In this document: one piece after another, positions 7,301 to 13,453 of the stretch | How the letters are laid out: each line of letters begins with the position of its first letter | Position numbering within the stretch: position 1 is the first letter of the stretch | Source: Acuticoccus sp039189655 | GTDB lineage: Bacteria > Pseudomonadota > Alphaproteobacteria > Rhizobiales > Amorphaceae | NCBI GenBank assembly: GCA_039189655.1 | Contig: JBCCYN010000132.1 | Span: 1-13,453 of the forward strand | Length of the DNA: 13,453 bases | Reading direction: 5' to 3' | Position numbers and translations under genes: made by a program | The notes under the pieces: generated by a model | Database searches by the model: none | What the model was told of the DNA's origin: nothing | Seen by the model: the letters and a program-made list of their open reading frames with translations, nothing else

Positions 7301-9523
7301 GGCGAAACCTTCGACTTTTTGGTGAACGCTGAGGCTCTTCCCCTTGCCCTCGCCAACGCCTTTGCCCCCGACCTTGAGATTTCCGGCACACTGTCGGGAA
7401 ATGCGGAGATAGAAGGCACCCTTGACGACCCCCGCGCCACGTTCTCCCTGAGCGCGCCGAATGTTTCGGCGAAGGCGTTGCGGGACGCGGGCCTTGGCTC
7501 GGTTGCCGCCTCCGCCGAGGGCACGTTTGGGGACAACACGGTTTCCCTTACCAACGCTGGCGTCACCATCGGCGACGGCTCCATCACCGCAACGGGGACC
7601 GCGGGAGATCGGCTCGATCTCACCGTGACCCTCACCGATGTACCCCTCGCTCTCGCCAATGCAGCCGACCCAAGCCTTGGTGTTGCGGGGGCTCTTTCGG
7701 GGACCGCGCAGGTCACTGGCCGGCCTACCCGCCCGAGCGTTGTCTTCGATCTATCGAGCCCCTCGGTGAGCACGGCCGCCACCCGCGCAGCGGGCCTTCC
7801 TGCGGGCTCGCTGCGGGTAGCGGGCGAGTTCGAAGGCGGAACAGTTCAACTTAATGAAGCAGTGATTGCCATCGGTGGCGGTGAGGCGCGGGCGCGCGGT
7901 CGCGCGGGCCGGACCATCGACCTGACGGTGGATCTTACGAGCCTCCCCTTGTCCCTTGCCAACAGCGCGTCGCCGGAGCTGGGTCTTGCCGGCAGCCTTT
8001 CAGGCACCGTGCGCGCCACCGGCTCGGCCAATGCTCCGGCGGCGAGCTTCGAACTCTCCGTGGCGGGCTTTTCTGCCGCGCAGCTCGCTTCGGCCGGCGT
8101 TTCGGGGATCACCGTCAACGCCTCCGGGAATTTTGCCAACAATGCGGTTCGCCTCGCTTCGCTCACGGCGTCGGGCGTTGGCCTTGAAGCCCGCGTTTCG
8201 GGGAATTTGCCCCTGTCGGGCGGTGGCCTTGCCCTCGATGTGGAGGCCCGGGCGCCCCTTTCCCTCGCCAATCGTTTCCTGGCCGAGCGCGGCTCCACAT
8301 TGGACGGCAGCGCCGTCGTAAGCGCGCGCGTCACCGGCTCCCTCGCATCGCCCTCCGTCGCTGGGAACATCAACGCCACCGACATCACCTTCCGTGACCC
8401 GCAGTCGAGCCTCGTGCTGCAAGACGGCCGCCTCGATGCGTCTCTCTCGGGCAGTCAGGCGGTGATCAACGACCTCACCGCAAGCCTCGGTGGCGGCACT
8501 GTGTCGGTCTCCGGGACCATCGGGCTCGCCGGCGCCTTCCCCGCGAACCTCACCATCGCCCTGCGCGATGCCCGGTACGCCGACGGGGAACTGTTTTCGG
8601 TGACGCTGGGCGGCGATCTCACGGTGACCGGGCCGCTCACCGGCTCGCCGCTCATCGCCGGCAACATCCTCATCGACCGCGCTGAAATCCAGGTGCCGGA
8701 AAACTTTGCCGGGTCCGGCCCGTTGATCGATGTGAAGCACATCGGTGCGCCGCCCGACGTCTTGGAGACCTTGCGGCGCGCCCGCGTCGGCCCCTTCGCC
8801 GAAACCGAGGACGGCGGCACCGGTGCTTCGGGCGTCACCCTCGACATCACCATCGATGCGCCGGCCCGAATCTTTATCCGCGGGCGCGGCATCGATGCTG
8901 AGTTTGGCGGGCAATTGCGGGTCACCGGGCCGGTCTCCAACGTTTCGCCCGTGGGACGCTTTGAGCTGATCCGGGGCCGTCTCGTCATTCTCGGTCAGCG
9001 GATCGTCTTCACCGAAGGCGCGGTGACGCTGTTGGGCGATCTCAACCCAGCGATCCGCCTTGTGGCCGAGACCCGCGCCAATTCGGTAACGGTGCGCGTG
9101 GTCATCGACGGTCCGGCTGACGATCCGGACGTCACGTTTGAATCTGAACCCGAGCTTCCCCAGGATGAGGTGCTTTCCCAGCTCCTCTTCGGCCGCTCGC
9201 TCTCGGACCTTTCCGCATTCCAGGTGGCCCAACTCGCCGCCGCCGTGGCGGAGCTCGCCGGCGCGGGCAGCGGCCCGGGCATCCTTGAGCAAATCCGCGT
9301 TTTCATCGGCCTCGACAACCTTGAAATCGTCACCGAGGACGACGGCAGCACCGCTGTCGAGGCGGGGAGCTACATCGCCGACAACATCTACCTGGGCGTG
9401 CGCGGTGGAAACGAGGGCGGCGGCGTGACGGTCAACCTTGATATCACCCGCGAACTCAAGCTCAGGGCCGAGGCTCTCACCAATGAGACATCCATCGGCG
9501 TTTTCTACGAGCACGAGTATTAG
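4325..9523 (+). CDS. tamB: TamB: inner-membrane-anchored translocation/assembly module (DUF490)
   Basis: A 1732-residue AsmA-like protein, the partner of TamA. It is anchored by an N-terminal hydrophobic segment (about residues 3-25), with the rest in the periplasm as a long beta-rich groove. The family links inner and outer membranes and, in E. coli, is one of several AsmA-like proteins implicated in phospholipid transport. The C-terminal TamB/DUF490 domain is clear: GRFELIRGRLVILGQRI, a DGPADDPDVTF block, EVLSQLLFGRSLSDLS, and a final strand ending in FYEHEY. The C-terminal half contains a regular 101-residue repeat. ATG 4325 was preferred because GGGAGGG lies just upstream and it gives a compact MTRIL membrane anchor. 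ATG 4313, overlapping the tamA stop, would add only MGGR and is possible through translational coupling. The length is at the large end for the family. Confidence 0.92.
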   Translation: MTRILVGLAGLIILAGVVAATFAVAQDDEKSRFVRFVERQISTEDRKISLGTIEGALSSDVRISQITIADRRGVWLTIEGAELVWSRLALLRGRLSIDSLKADAVRITRRPLPAESDEPLEEGSEFTLPDLPVAIRIDSLDIGEVELSEDVIGEAARLKVTGAATLNSDELDVTFDIDRLDEPGTFSIAAAFESGSRELSIDVAISEPEDGVLANALKIEGRPALTFTIKGEGPLSQFRADLSLTANDETLLSGVTEILGDGDSLRFIADLQGNIAPLVADLYDPLVDGGTELAFDASRAGDGTFTISEGAFKSGAAALTFSGSFAPDGIPTQLAINGRLARADNAPVALPGGSGDATIQSADIDVSLGTSADGTFSASIEFSDLESPFITAPTASLNATGRAENLGDPASRAVTFSVIGRASGLGSDVGGVADALGSALALDVDGAWRTGAPVTIDNASLRTETASARFAGEIGDGLSGRYALATPSLAAFSALANQTLSGAIDLTADGTIGFAGLFDLTLNATGEDLSFGIDAPDGLLRGTTTITGSAAREESGVSFRNFSLQNPQLSLTVDGAVLPDRANLLADLSLADLGNVDEKLAGALKARLNIAGNPQNPGIIAELSSDEIDIGGQPLTNLDLSFDGTLDRASDTTADVDGRLSVEGRFANEPIRISAQLETTDGARILRNLTAEITDARALGSVAVRDGLVSGDLNLNVPELRRLAALALLEATGTIEADVALRAGDGTQTVGLTGTVRELNAFGTSLGFASADLTVNDVFGVPVLDGEADLRALSVGGFDVRTAKLFARKDGDSATDLTLTADFGAGNLDLEGRLARLAEGFEATVRRFSLEGSGQSATLQAPARVTVTDSISVDEARLAVGSGSVTLGGEIGETLNFTADIAMLPLSIANLIDPKFGIEGTVDGKLTATGTRLAPDVVADVEARGVTAAALRTRGIDPVDITADGRFRDGTLSLNDLRTTIGSGSLTASGTAGETFDFLVNAEALPLALANAFAPDLEISGTLSGNAEIEGTLDDPRATFSLSAPNVSAKALRDAGLGSVAASAEGTFGDNTVSLTNAGVTIGDGSITATGTAGDRLDLTVTLTDVPLALANAADPSLGVAGALSGTAQVTGRPTRPSVVFDLSSPSVSTAATRAAGLPAGSLRVAGEFEGGTVQLNEAVIAIGGGEARARGRAGRTIDLTVDLTSLPLSLANSASPELGLAGSLSGTVRATGSANAPAASFELSVAGFSAAQLASAGVSGITVNASGNFANNAVRLASLTASGVGLEARVSGNLPLSGGGLALDVEARAPLSLANRFLAERGSTLDGSAVVSARVTGSLASPSVAGNINATDITFRDPQSSLVLQDGRLDASLSGSQAVINDLTASLGGGTVSVSGTIGLAGAFPANLTIALRDARYADGELFSVTLGGDLTVTGPLTGSPLIAGNILIDRAEIQVPENFAGSGPLIDVKHIGAPPDVLETLRRARVGPFAETEDGGTGASGVTLDITIDAPARIFIRGRGIDAEFGGQLRVTGPVSNVSPVGRFELIRGRLVILGQRIVFTEGAVTLLGDLNPAIRLVAETRANSVTVRVVIDGPADDPDVTFESEPELPQDEVLSQLLFGRSLSDLSAFQVAQLAAAVAELAGAGSGPGILEQIRVFIGLDNLEIVTEDDGSTAVEAGSYIADNIYLGVRGGNEGGGVTVNLDITRELKLRAEALTNETSIGVFYEHEY
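6932..8572 (+). repeat. Tandem 101-residue protein repeat inside TamB
   Basis: Translated in the tamB frame, the block starting (L/V/A)PL(S/A)(L/I)AN recurs at 7034, 7337, 7640, 7943 and 8252. The first three intervals are exactly 303 bases (101 residues) and the fourth is 309. Each unit then has a G(T/A/S)LSG or similar turn, a TG near unit position 27, a (V/F)(S/T)xxxxxxxG(L/V/I) segment near 44, and an IGxG...(G)xAG segment near 78-90. A partial unit, the last third only, precedes the array from 6932, and the fifth unit is degenerate. The DNA copies differ a lot, so the duplication is old and kept at protein level. Confidence 0.85.
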
Positions 9524-9566
9524 CCGCATCGGCAGTGGACGTCTTTTCGGCTATAGGAGAGGCGCC

Positions 9567-9620
9567 GTGTCGCACCTCCCATGGGCTTGGGCGCGGCGAG
9601 ACGCGAGGGGACCCGCGTGA
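9567..9620 (+). CDS. Possible 17-residue leader ORF upstream of the regulator
   Basis: A GTG at 9567 sits 4 bases after GGAGAGG (9556-9562), the best ribosome binding site in this gap. It opens an ORF of 17 codons encoding MSHLPWAWARRDARGPA. Its TGA (9618-9620) overlaps the GTG start of the following regulator (9617-9619) as GTGA, the classic geometry of translational coupling. The peptide has two Trp and four Arg residues and no recognisable domain. It may be a coupling or sensing leader, or a chance ORF in GC-rich DNA. No attenuator hairpin was identified. Confidence 0.3.
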   Translation: MSHLPWAWARRDARGPA

Positions 9621-10198
9621 CGCTATCGCCGCTGCAGGAAGAGTTCGTACATCACTTCGGCGAGATGGGCTCGCGCTGGGGCATCAACCGCACCGTAGGG
9701 CAGATCTACGCGCTCTTGTTCCTGAGCGAGGAGCCGCTCAACGCCGAAACCATTGCCGAAACCCTGACGTTTTCCCGCTCCAACGTCTCCATGGGTCTCA
9801 AGGAGCTCCAGGCCTGGAACCTTGTGCGCATCAAGCGCTACGCCGGCGACAGGCGCGAATATTTTACAACGCCTGAGGACCTTTGGGAGATCGTCCGGAC
9901 CCTCGTGGAGGAGCGCAAGCGCCGGGAGATCGACCCGACGCTGAGCCGGCTACGCTCATTGCAAATGTCCGAGCACACCGGCCCTGGTGACGCCTATGCC
10001 GGAGCGCGCATCGCCGAGTTGACCGCGCTCATCGAGCTCACCACCGGGTGGTACGATGACGTCAAGGGCCTCGACACCGACCGGCTCGTTCTGCTCCTCA
10101 CCCTCGGCGCAAAGATCCAGGATTTTGTGCAGCGGGCCGGTAAAGTGCTCCCGCTAAAGTCCCGCGCCCGTTCCGCAGGTCGGCAAAAAGACGAGCAA
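9617..10198 (+). CDS. GbsR/MarR-family winged-helix transcriptional regulator
   Basis: A cytoplasmic DNA-binding protein of about 193 residues. The N-terminal block LSPLQEEFVHHFGEMGSRWG followed by TVGQIYALLFLS is typical of GbsR-type MarR regulators. The winged helix spans about residues 26-90, with the recognition helix in TFSRSNVSMGLKEL and the wing in RIKRYAGDRREYF. The rest is helical and charged, ending in a basic tail, and probably dimerises. The start was taken as GTG 9617 because GAGGGG (9605-9610) lies 6 bases upstream and the family begins near this point. ATG 9581 would add 12 residues with no ribosome site. It lies 84 bases upstream of acuI on the same strand, so local control of acuI or of itself is plausible but not shown. 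The effector is unknown. Confidence 0.85.
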
Positions 10199-10202
10199 TG
10201 AG

Positions 10203-10245
10203 CCTGCGATGCAGGTGAGGGCCTTGCGCAATCGTGCCGGTGCAC
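10203..10245 (+). promoter_or_regulatory. Cluster of small palindromes in the regulator-acuI gap
   Basis: The 81-base gap (10202-10282) holds three symmetric elements in a row: CCTGC-GAT-GCAGG (10203-10215), TTGCGCAA (10223-10230) and GGTGCACC (10238-10245). Such short palindromes are the kind of site a dimeric MarR/GbsR regulator could bind, placed where control of acuI would occur. Each is short, and GC-rich DNA yields these by chance. No clear -35/-10 pair was seen. Confidence 0.2.
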
Positions 10246-10282
10246 CACAACTGCGGCGGACCTCACTGGAACGGAGCGACCC

Positions 10283-11284
10283 ATGAAAGCGCTGATCGTC
10301 GACAAGACCGACAGTGGCGTTTCGAGCGCCATCGAAGACATCGACGAGGGGCGCCTGCCCGCTGGGGAGCCGGGCGACCAGCTGGTGACCGTCGCCGTCA
10401 CCCACACCACGGTAAACTACAAAGACGGTCTCTGCCTCACCGGCGGTGGCGGCTTGGTGCGCAACTACCCTCACGTGCCGGGCATCGATTTCGCAGGAAC
10501 CGTCGAGGCGTCCGACGACCCCCGTTACGCGCCCGGTGATGCCGTGGTTCTCACCGGCTGGCGCGTCGGCGAGGTTTGGTGGGGCGGCTATGCCCAAAAG
10601 GCCCGGGTCAAAGGTGAATGGCTGGTGCCGCTGCCGGACGGGCTCAGCCCGCGCCGGGCCATGGCCGTGGGAACGGCGGGCTTCACGGCCATGATCGCGG
10701 TGATGGCCCTTGAGGAGCACGGTTTGAAGCCGGGCGGGCGGCCGGTCCTCGTTACCGGCGCTGCGGGGGGTGTCGGCTCCGTGGCAACGGCAATTCTGGC
10801 AAAGCTTGGCTACGAGGTGGCCGCGGTCACGGGCCGGGCCGAAACCGCCGACTACCTCAAATCCCTCGGGGCGGCGACCATCGTCCCCCGCGCAGACATC
10901 GCCGATGCGCCGAAACGTCCCCTGGGGCGGGAAACCTATGGGGCATGCATCGACGCGGTGGGCGGTGCGATGCTCTCCAATGTGTTGACGCAAATCGAGT
11001 ACGCCGGGAGCGTCGCGGCCGTGGGGCTTGCGGGCGGTGCGGTGATGGAAGGGGCGACGGTGGTCCCGTTCCTGTTGCGCGGCGTCAATCTGTTGGGGAT
11101 CGATTCGGTCATGAAGCCCCGCGAGCCGCGGCTCGCTGCCTGGACACGGGTGGTTTCAGACCTGCCGCTCGAGAAGCTCGACGACATGATTGTCGAGGCC
11201 CGCCTGGAGGACGTGCCGTCGCTGGGTAGCGACATCCTCGCCGGAAAAGTGCGCGGCCGCGTCGTGGTGGACCTTTCCGGCTGA
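10283..11284 (+). CDS. acuI: Acrylyl-CoA reductase (NADPH), AcuI/YhdH family of MDR oxidoreductases
   Basis: A 333-residue zinc-free medium-chain dehydrogenase/reductase that reduces acryloyl-CoA to propionyl-CoA with NADPH. This step protects against toxic acryloyl-CoA in DMSP/acrylate and 3-hydroxypropionate metabolism. Visible features are NYKD at 45-48 (family signature), HVPGIDFAGTV at 64-74, a WGGYAQ block near 100-105, the Rossmann loop VTGAAGGVGS at 157-166, TGR at 183-185 (suits binding of the NADPH 2'-phosphate), and LLGIDSVMKPREPR at 270-283, diagnostic of the AcuI/YhdH branch. The length matches the family. GGAG at 10273-10276 lies 6 bases before ATG. It follows the GbsR-type regulator and precedes the sodium channel by 20 bases. 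A general quinone-oxidoreductase annotation would be less precise. No DMSP lyase gene is in the window. Confidence 0.9.
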   Translation: MKALIVDKTDSGVSSAIEDIDEGRLPAGEPGDQLVTVAVTHTTVNYKDGLCLTGGGGLVRNYPHVPGIDFAGTVEASDDPRYAPGDAVVLTGWRVGEVWWGGYAQKARVKGEWLVPLPDGLSPRRAMAVGTAGFTAMIAVMALEEHGLKPGGRPVLVTGAAGGVGSVATAILAKLGYEVAAVTGRAETADYLKSLGAATIVPRADIADAPKRPLGRETYGACIDAVGGAMLSNVLTQIEYAGSVAAVGLAGGAVMEGATVVPFLLRGVNLLGIDSVMKPREPRLAAWTRVVSDLPLEKLDDMIVEARLEDVPSLGSDILAGKVRGRVVVDLSG

Positions 11285-11304
11285 GCGCCGCAACGGAGCT
11301 TCCC

Positions 11305-12114
11305 ATGCGCGAACGCCTCCGGCGCGCCATCTCCTCGCGAACCTGGGAGATGGCGATCATGTCGGTCATCATCTTCAACGCCATCACGCTAGGGCTCGAG
11401 ACCAGCGCGACGATCATGGCGAGCATCGGACCGGTCCTGCTCGCCATCGATTCCATCGTTCTCGCCATTTTCGTGGTGGAGATTGCGCTGCGCCTTTACG
11501 TCTACCGGTGGCGCTTTTTCCGAGATCCCTGGGGCATTTTCGACTTCACCATCGTCGCCATCGCCCTGGTGCCGGCGAGCGGCCCGTTTTCGGTGCTGCG
11601 TTCGCTCCGGATCCTGCGGGTGATGCGGCTCATCTCGGTGATCCCATCGCTGCGCCGGGTGGTGACGGGGCTCGTCGCGGCGCTCCCGGGCATGGGCTCC
11701 ATCATCGCCCTTTTATGCATTGTCTTTTACGTCGCCTCCGTGATGGCCACCGAGCTTTTCGGCGAGGCGTTCCCCGAGTGGTTCGGCACCATCGGCGTCT
11801 CTGCCTACACGCTCTTCCAGATCATGACGCTGGAGAGCTGGTCGATGGGCATCAGCCGCCCGGTGATGGACGTTTTCCCGTACGCCTGGGCGTTCTTTGT
11901 CCCGTTTATCCTGATGACGGCATTCGTGGTGCTGAACCTCTTCATCGGCGTTGTGGTTTCAGCCATGCAGGAGACCGTGGAGCACGAGGCGGCAGAGGGG
12001 CGCCAGCAGCTGGTGGACGAGGGGGCTGCCATTGCCAAAGGACTGTCGGAATTGCGTGCAGAGGTTGCAGCCTTGCGCAATCTGTTGGAAAGCCGTTCGT
12101 CAACCGGAACCTAG
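11305..12114 (+). CDS. Bacterial voltage-gated sodium channel (NavAb/NavMs/NaChBac type)
   Basis: A 269-residue inner-membrane protein with one six-helix channel domain, expected to form a homotetramer. S1-S3 lie at about 14-33, 44-66 and 77-91. The S4 voltage sensor has Arg at 99, 102, 105 and 108, every third residue. E59 in S2 and D80 in S3 are the usual countercharges. S5 is about 128-150, S6 about 194-221. The selectivity filter TLESWSM falls at 175-181, the sequence of Na+-selective NavAb and NavMs. An amphipathic C-terminal stretch (about 238-263, SELRAEVAALRNLLES) suits the four-helix coiled coil that closes these channels. The numbering of sensor, countercharges and filter equals that of NavAb as I recall it. 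GGAG (11295-11298) lies 6 bases before ATG. Its role next to acuI is unknown; Na+ signalling, motility or pH response are options. Confidence 0.93.
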   Translation: MRERLRRAISSRTWEMAIMSVIIFNAITLGLETSATIMASIGPVLLAIDSIVLAIFVVEIALRLYVYRWRFFRDPWGIFDFTIVAIALVPASGPFSVLRSLRILRVMRLISVIPSLRRVVTGLVAALPGMGSIIALLCIVFYVASVMATELFGEAFPEWFGTIGVSAYTLFQIMTLESWSMGISRPVMDVFPYAWAFFVPFILMTAFVVLNLFIGVVVSAMQETVEHEAAEGRQQLVDEGAAIAKGLSELRAEVAALRNLLESRSSTGT

Positions 12115-12138
12115 GCTGAGAGGCATCGAACGGGCACC

Positions 12139-12372
12139 ATGGTGGAAACGCAACTCCTTCATCTCGTCATCGGCGGCGAACTCGCTAACCTCGATGGCGT
12201 GACGTTCAAGGACCTCGACGCGGTGGAGCTGGTGGGGATCTACCCCAACTACGAAGCTGCTCGGAAAGTGTGGCAAGCGAAGGCGCAAGCGACGGTGGAC
12301 AATGCCCACATGCGCTACTTCATCGTCCACCTCCATCGGCTTCTTGATCCGGAAACCGACACCACACGATGA
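12139..12372 (+). CDS. DUF4170 protein, conserved upstream of waaA
   Basis: A 77-residue soluble protein with no signal peptide or membrane helix. The features I recognise are QLLHLVIGGEL at the N-terminus, VGIYPNYEAARKVWQAKAQATVDNA in the middle, and YFIVHLHRLLDP at the end. These match the DUF4170 family, small alphaproteobacterial proteins of unknown function. Family members commonly sit directly before the Kdo transferase gene, as here, where the stop overlaps the waaA start (ATGA). This suggests, but does not prove, a link to LPS core synthesis. The ribosome site is poor: GAGAGG ends 15 bases before ATG, with only GGG closer, so translation may depend on the upstream gene. Confidence 0.85.
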   Translation: MVETQLLHLVIGGELANLDGVTFKDLDAVELVGIYPNYEAARKVWQAKAQATVDNAHMRYFIVHLHRLLDPETDTTR

Positions 12373-13453
12373 TCCCGGCCGGGGCGGTCTGGGCGCTTTA
12401 CCGAACCGCGGGAACGCTCGCCTCACCCCTGGCGGCACCCTACCTCGCGCGGCGGGTCAGGCGCGGCAAAGAAGACCCCGACCGCGCCCGAGAAAAGCGC
12501 GGCTTTGCCTCAGCCTCTCTGGCCGATAGACCCATCTGGCTCCATGCGGTGAGTGTGGGTGAAAGCGTTGCGGCCCTCCCCCTCGCGCGCCGACTGGAGG
12601 AAAGTGGCTTCGCCGTGCTCTTCACCACGGGCACGCCCACCGCCTCTGCGCGCCTTTCCAGCGAAGCGCCGGAGCTCGTGCACCAATTCGCACCCCTTGA
12701 CGCGCCGCCCTTCCTCCATCGGTTCCTGGGCCATTGGCGGCCCCGCGCGGCGCTCTTTACGGAGCAGGAAATTTGGCCGACGACGCTGACGATGCTTGCC
12801 CGCGCGCAAATCCCTCGAGCCCACGTGAACGCGCGCCTCTCCGCCCGCTCCTGTGCGCGCTGGAAAAAGTCGCCGGCCCTCGCAAAAGCGCTTTTCAAGA
12901 CAATCTCGGTCGCCTGCGCGCAAACTGCGCAGGATGCTGCCCGCTTTGGAGACCTTGGCGCCGGGGAGGTGCATCTCACCGGCAATCTGAAGTTCGACTC
13001 ACCGCCGCCCCCCGCCCTCAAAACCACCGTCGCCGCCTTGCGCGAGGCCATCGGCGAGCGTCCGGTATGGCTCGCGGCGAGCCTCCACCCAGGCGAAGAG
13101 AGTTTTATTGTTGAAGTCCATCGCCGCCTGAAGGAGCGTTGGCCGGACGTCGTTTCCATTCTCGCGCCGCGCCATCCAGCTACGGCCGATCTTATCAGTG
13201 CCGCTGCGAAGACGGCCGGTGTCTCCACCATCACGCGCCGCACCGCTGGCGATCCGCCCCGGGGTCTCTACATCGCCGATACCCTGGGCGAGATGGGCGT
13301 TCTGTTTTCCGTTGCGCCGGTGACTTTTTTGGGCGGGTCTTTCGTTCCCGTTGGCGGCCACAATCCGGCGGAGCCGGCGGCGTTCGACAGCGCGCTCCTC
13401 ACCGGTCCCTCCCATGGCGCCATGTTCGAGCCCTTTGTCGACCAGGGTGGCGC
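12369..13453 (+). CDS. waaA: 3-deoxy-D-manno-octulosonic acid (Kdo) transferase, 3' end cut by the window
   Basis: 361 codons are visible of a GT30-family glycosyltransferase that adds Kdo from CMP-Kdo to the lipid A precursor at the cytoplasmic face of the inner membrane. The N-terminus (about 1-30) is hydrophobic with Arg residues, as in the family's membrane anchor. HAVSVGE at 59-65 contains the catalytic Glu (E65, equivalent to E. coli E60). Further blocks are TEQEIWP (131-137), HVNARLS (152-158), TGNLKFD (204-210), ASLHPGEE (237-244), PRHP (267-270) and GGSFVPVGGHNPAEPA (322-337). The ATG overlaps the DUF4170 stop by four bases (ATGA), so the two are probably translationally coupled. About 60-80 C-terminal residues are missing because the window ends, not through mutation. 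Confidence 0.95.
   Translation, partial: MIPAGAVWALYRTAGTLASPLAAPYLARRVRRGKEDPDRAREKRGFASASLADRPIWLHAVSVGESVAALPLARRLEESGFAVLFTTGTPTASARLSSEAPELVHQFAPLDAPPFLHRFLGHWRPRAALFTEQEIWPTTLTMLARAQIPRAHVNARLSARSCARWKKSPALAKALFKTISVACAQTAQDAARFGDLGAGEVHLTGNLKFDSPPPPALKTTVAALREAIGERPVWLAASLHPGEESFIVEVHRRLKERWPDVVSILAPRHPATADLISAAAKTAGVSTITRRTAGDPPRGLYIADTLGEMGVLFSVAPVTFLGGSFVPVGGHNPAEPAAFDSALLTGPSHGAMFEPFVDQGG

Noticed and set aside
8000..9529. Long open frame (509 codons) antisense to the end of tamB
   Set aside because: It mirrors the codon phase of tamB in GC-rich DNA. Its translation is low-complexity (Gly, Ala, Arg, Asp, His rich) with no recognisable domain, while the sense strand carries the clear TamB C-terminal domain.
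9523..9547. Hairpin GCCG-CAT-CGGC just after tamB, with TTTT about 10 bases later
   Set aside because: A 4-base stem is too weak and the T-run too distant for a rho-independent terminator.
11190..12119. Plus-strand open frame of 309 codons overlapping the sodium channel
   Set aside because: It is in another frame, its product is His/Arg/Gly rich, and it covers the end of acuI and all of the channel, both of which have unmistakable motifs.
12440..13243. Open frame of 267 codons antisense to waaA
   Set aside because: The plus strand encodes a clear GT30 Kdo transferase across the same span; the antisense frame is a compositional shadow.

Overview
The window reads as a dense, GC-rich chromosomal segment of an alphaproteobacterium, most likely in the Rhizobiales/Hyphomicrobiales. 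The clues are the TamA-TamB pair in alphaproteobacterial form, the DUF4170 gene overlapping waaA (an arrangement typical of Rhizobiales), a subclass I bacterial ferredoxin-NADP reductase, and the absence of mobile elements, tRNAs, rRNAs or CRISPR arrays. An NavAb/NavMs-like sodium channel and an acrylyl-CoA reductase point weakly to a marine or saline lifestyle; that is inference. I cannot name the species.

Layout. (1) 82-882, minus strand: ferredoxin/flavodoxin-NADP+ reductase (fpr). Its promoter region is shared divergently with (2) 1018-2196, plus strand: a cyclic amidohydrolase very close to enamidase, with all metal ligands present. (3) 2388-4313: TamA, an outer-membrane Omp85-family barrel with three POTRA domains and a TTG start, joined by a TGATG stop/start overlap to (4) 4325-9523: TamB, 1732 residues, an inner-membrane-anchored periplasmic beta-rich protein carrying a regular 101-residue tandem repeat. 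(5) 9617-10198: a GbsR/MarR-type winged-helix regulator with a GTG start, preceded by a possible 17-codon leader ORF overlapping it by GTGA. (6) 10283-11284: acrylyl-CoA reductase (acuI/yhdH family). (7) 11305-12114: a homotetramer-type voltage-gated sodium channel. (8) 12139-12372: DUF4170 protein. (9) 12369 to the window edge: Kdo transferase waaA, cut off after 361 codons.

How the genes fit together. TamA and TamB form an envelope complex linking inner and outer membranes. waaA attaches Kdo to lipid A precursor, so both flanks of the plus-strand block concern the outer membrane. Between them lies an accessory-looking set: regulator, AcuI and Nav channel. Genes 6-9 are separated by 20, 24 and -4 bases with no visible terminator, so acuI, the channel, DUF4170 and waaA could share a transcript. 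The regulator sits 84 bases upstream of acuI and is a candidate local controller. fpr and the enamidase-like gene are single divergent units.

Most of the window is ordinary core-genome content. The points most worth a second look are the TamB repeat array, the residue-for-residue NavAb-like channel placed in an LPS/AcuI transcription unit, the leader ORF before the regulator, and an enamidase with no nicotinate-pathway neighbours. I found no clearly new defence, mobile or biosynthetic system.
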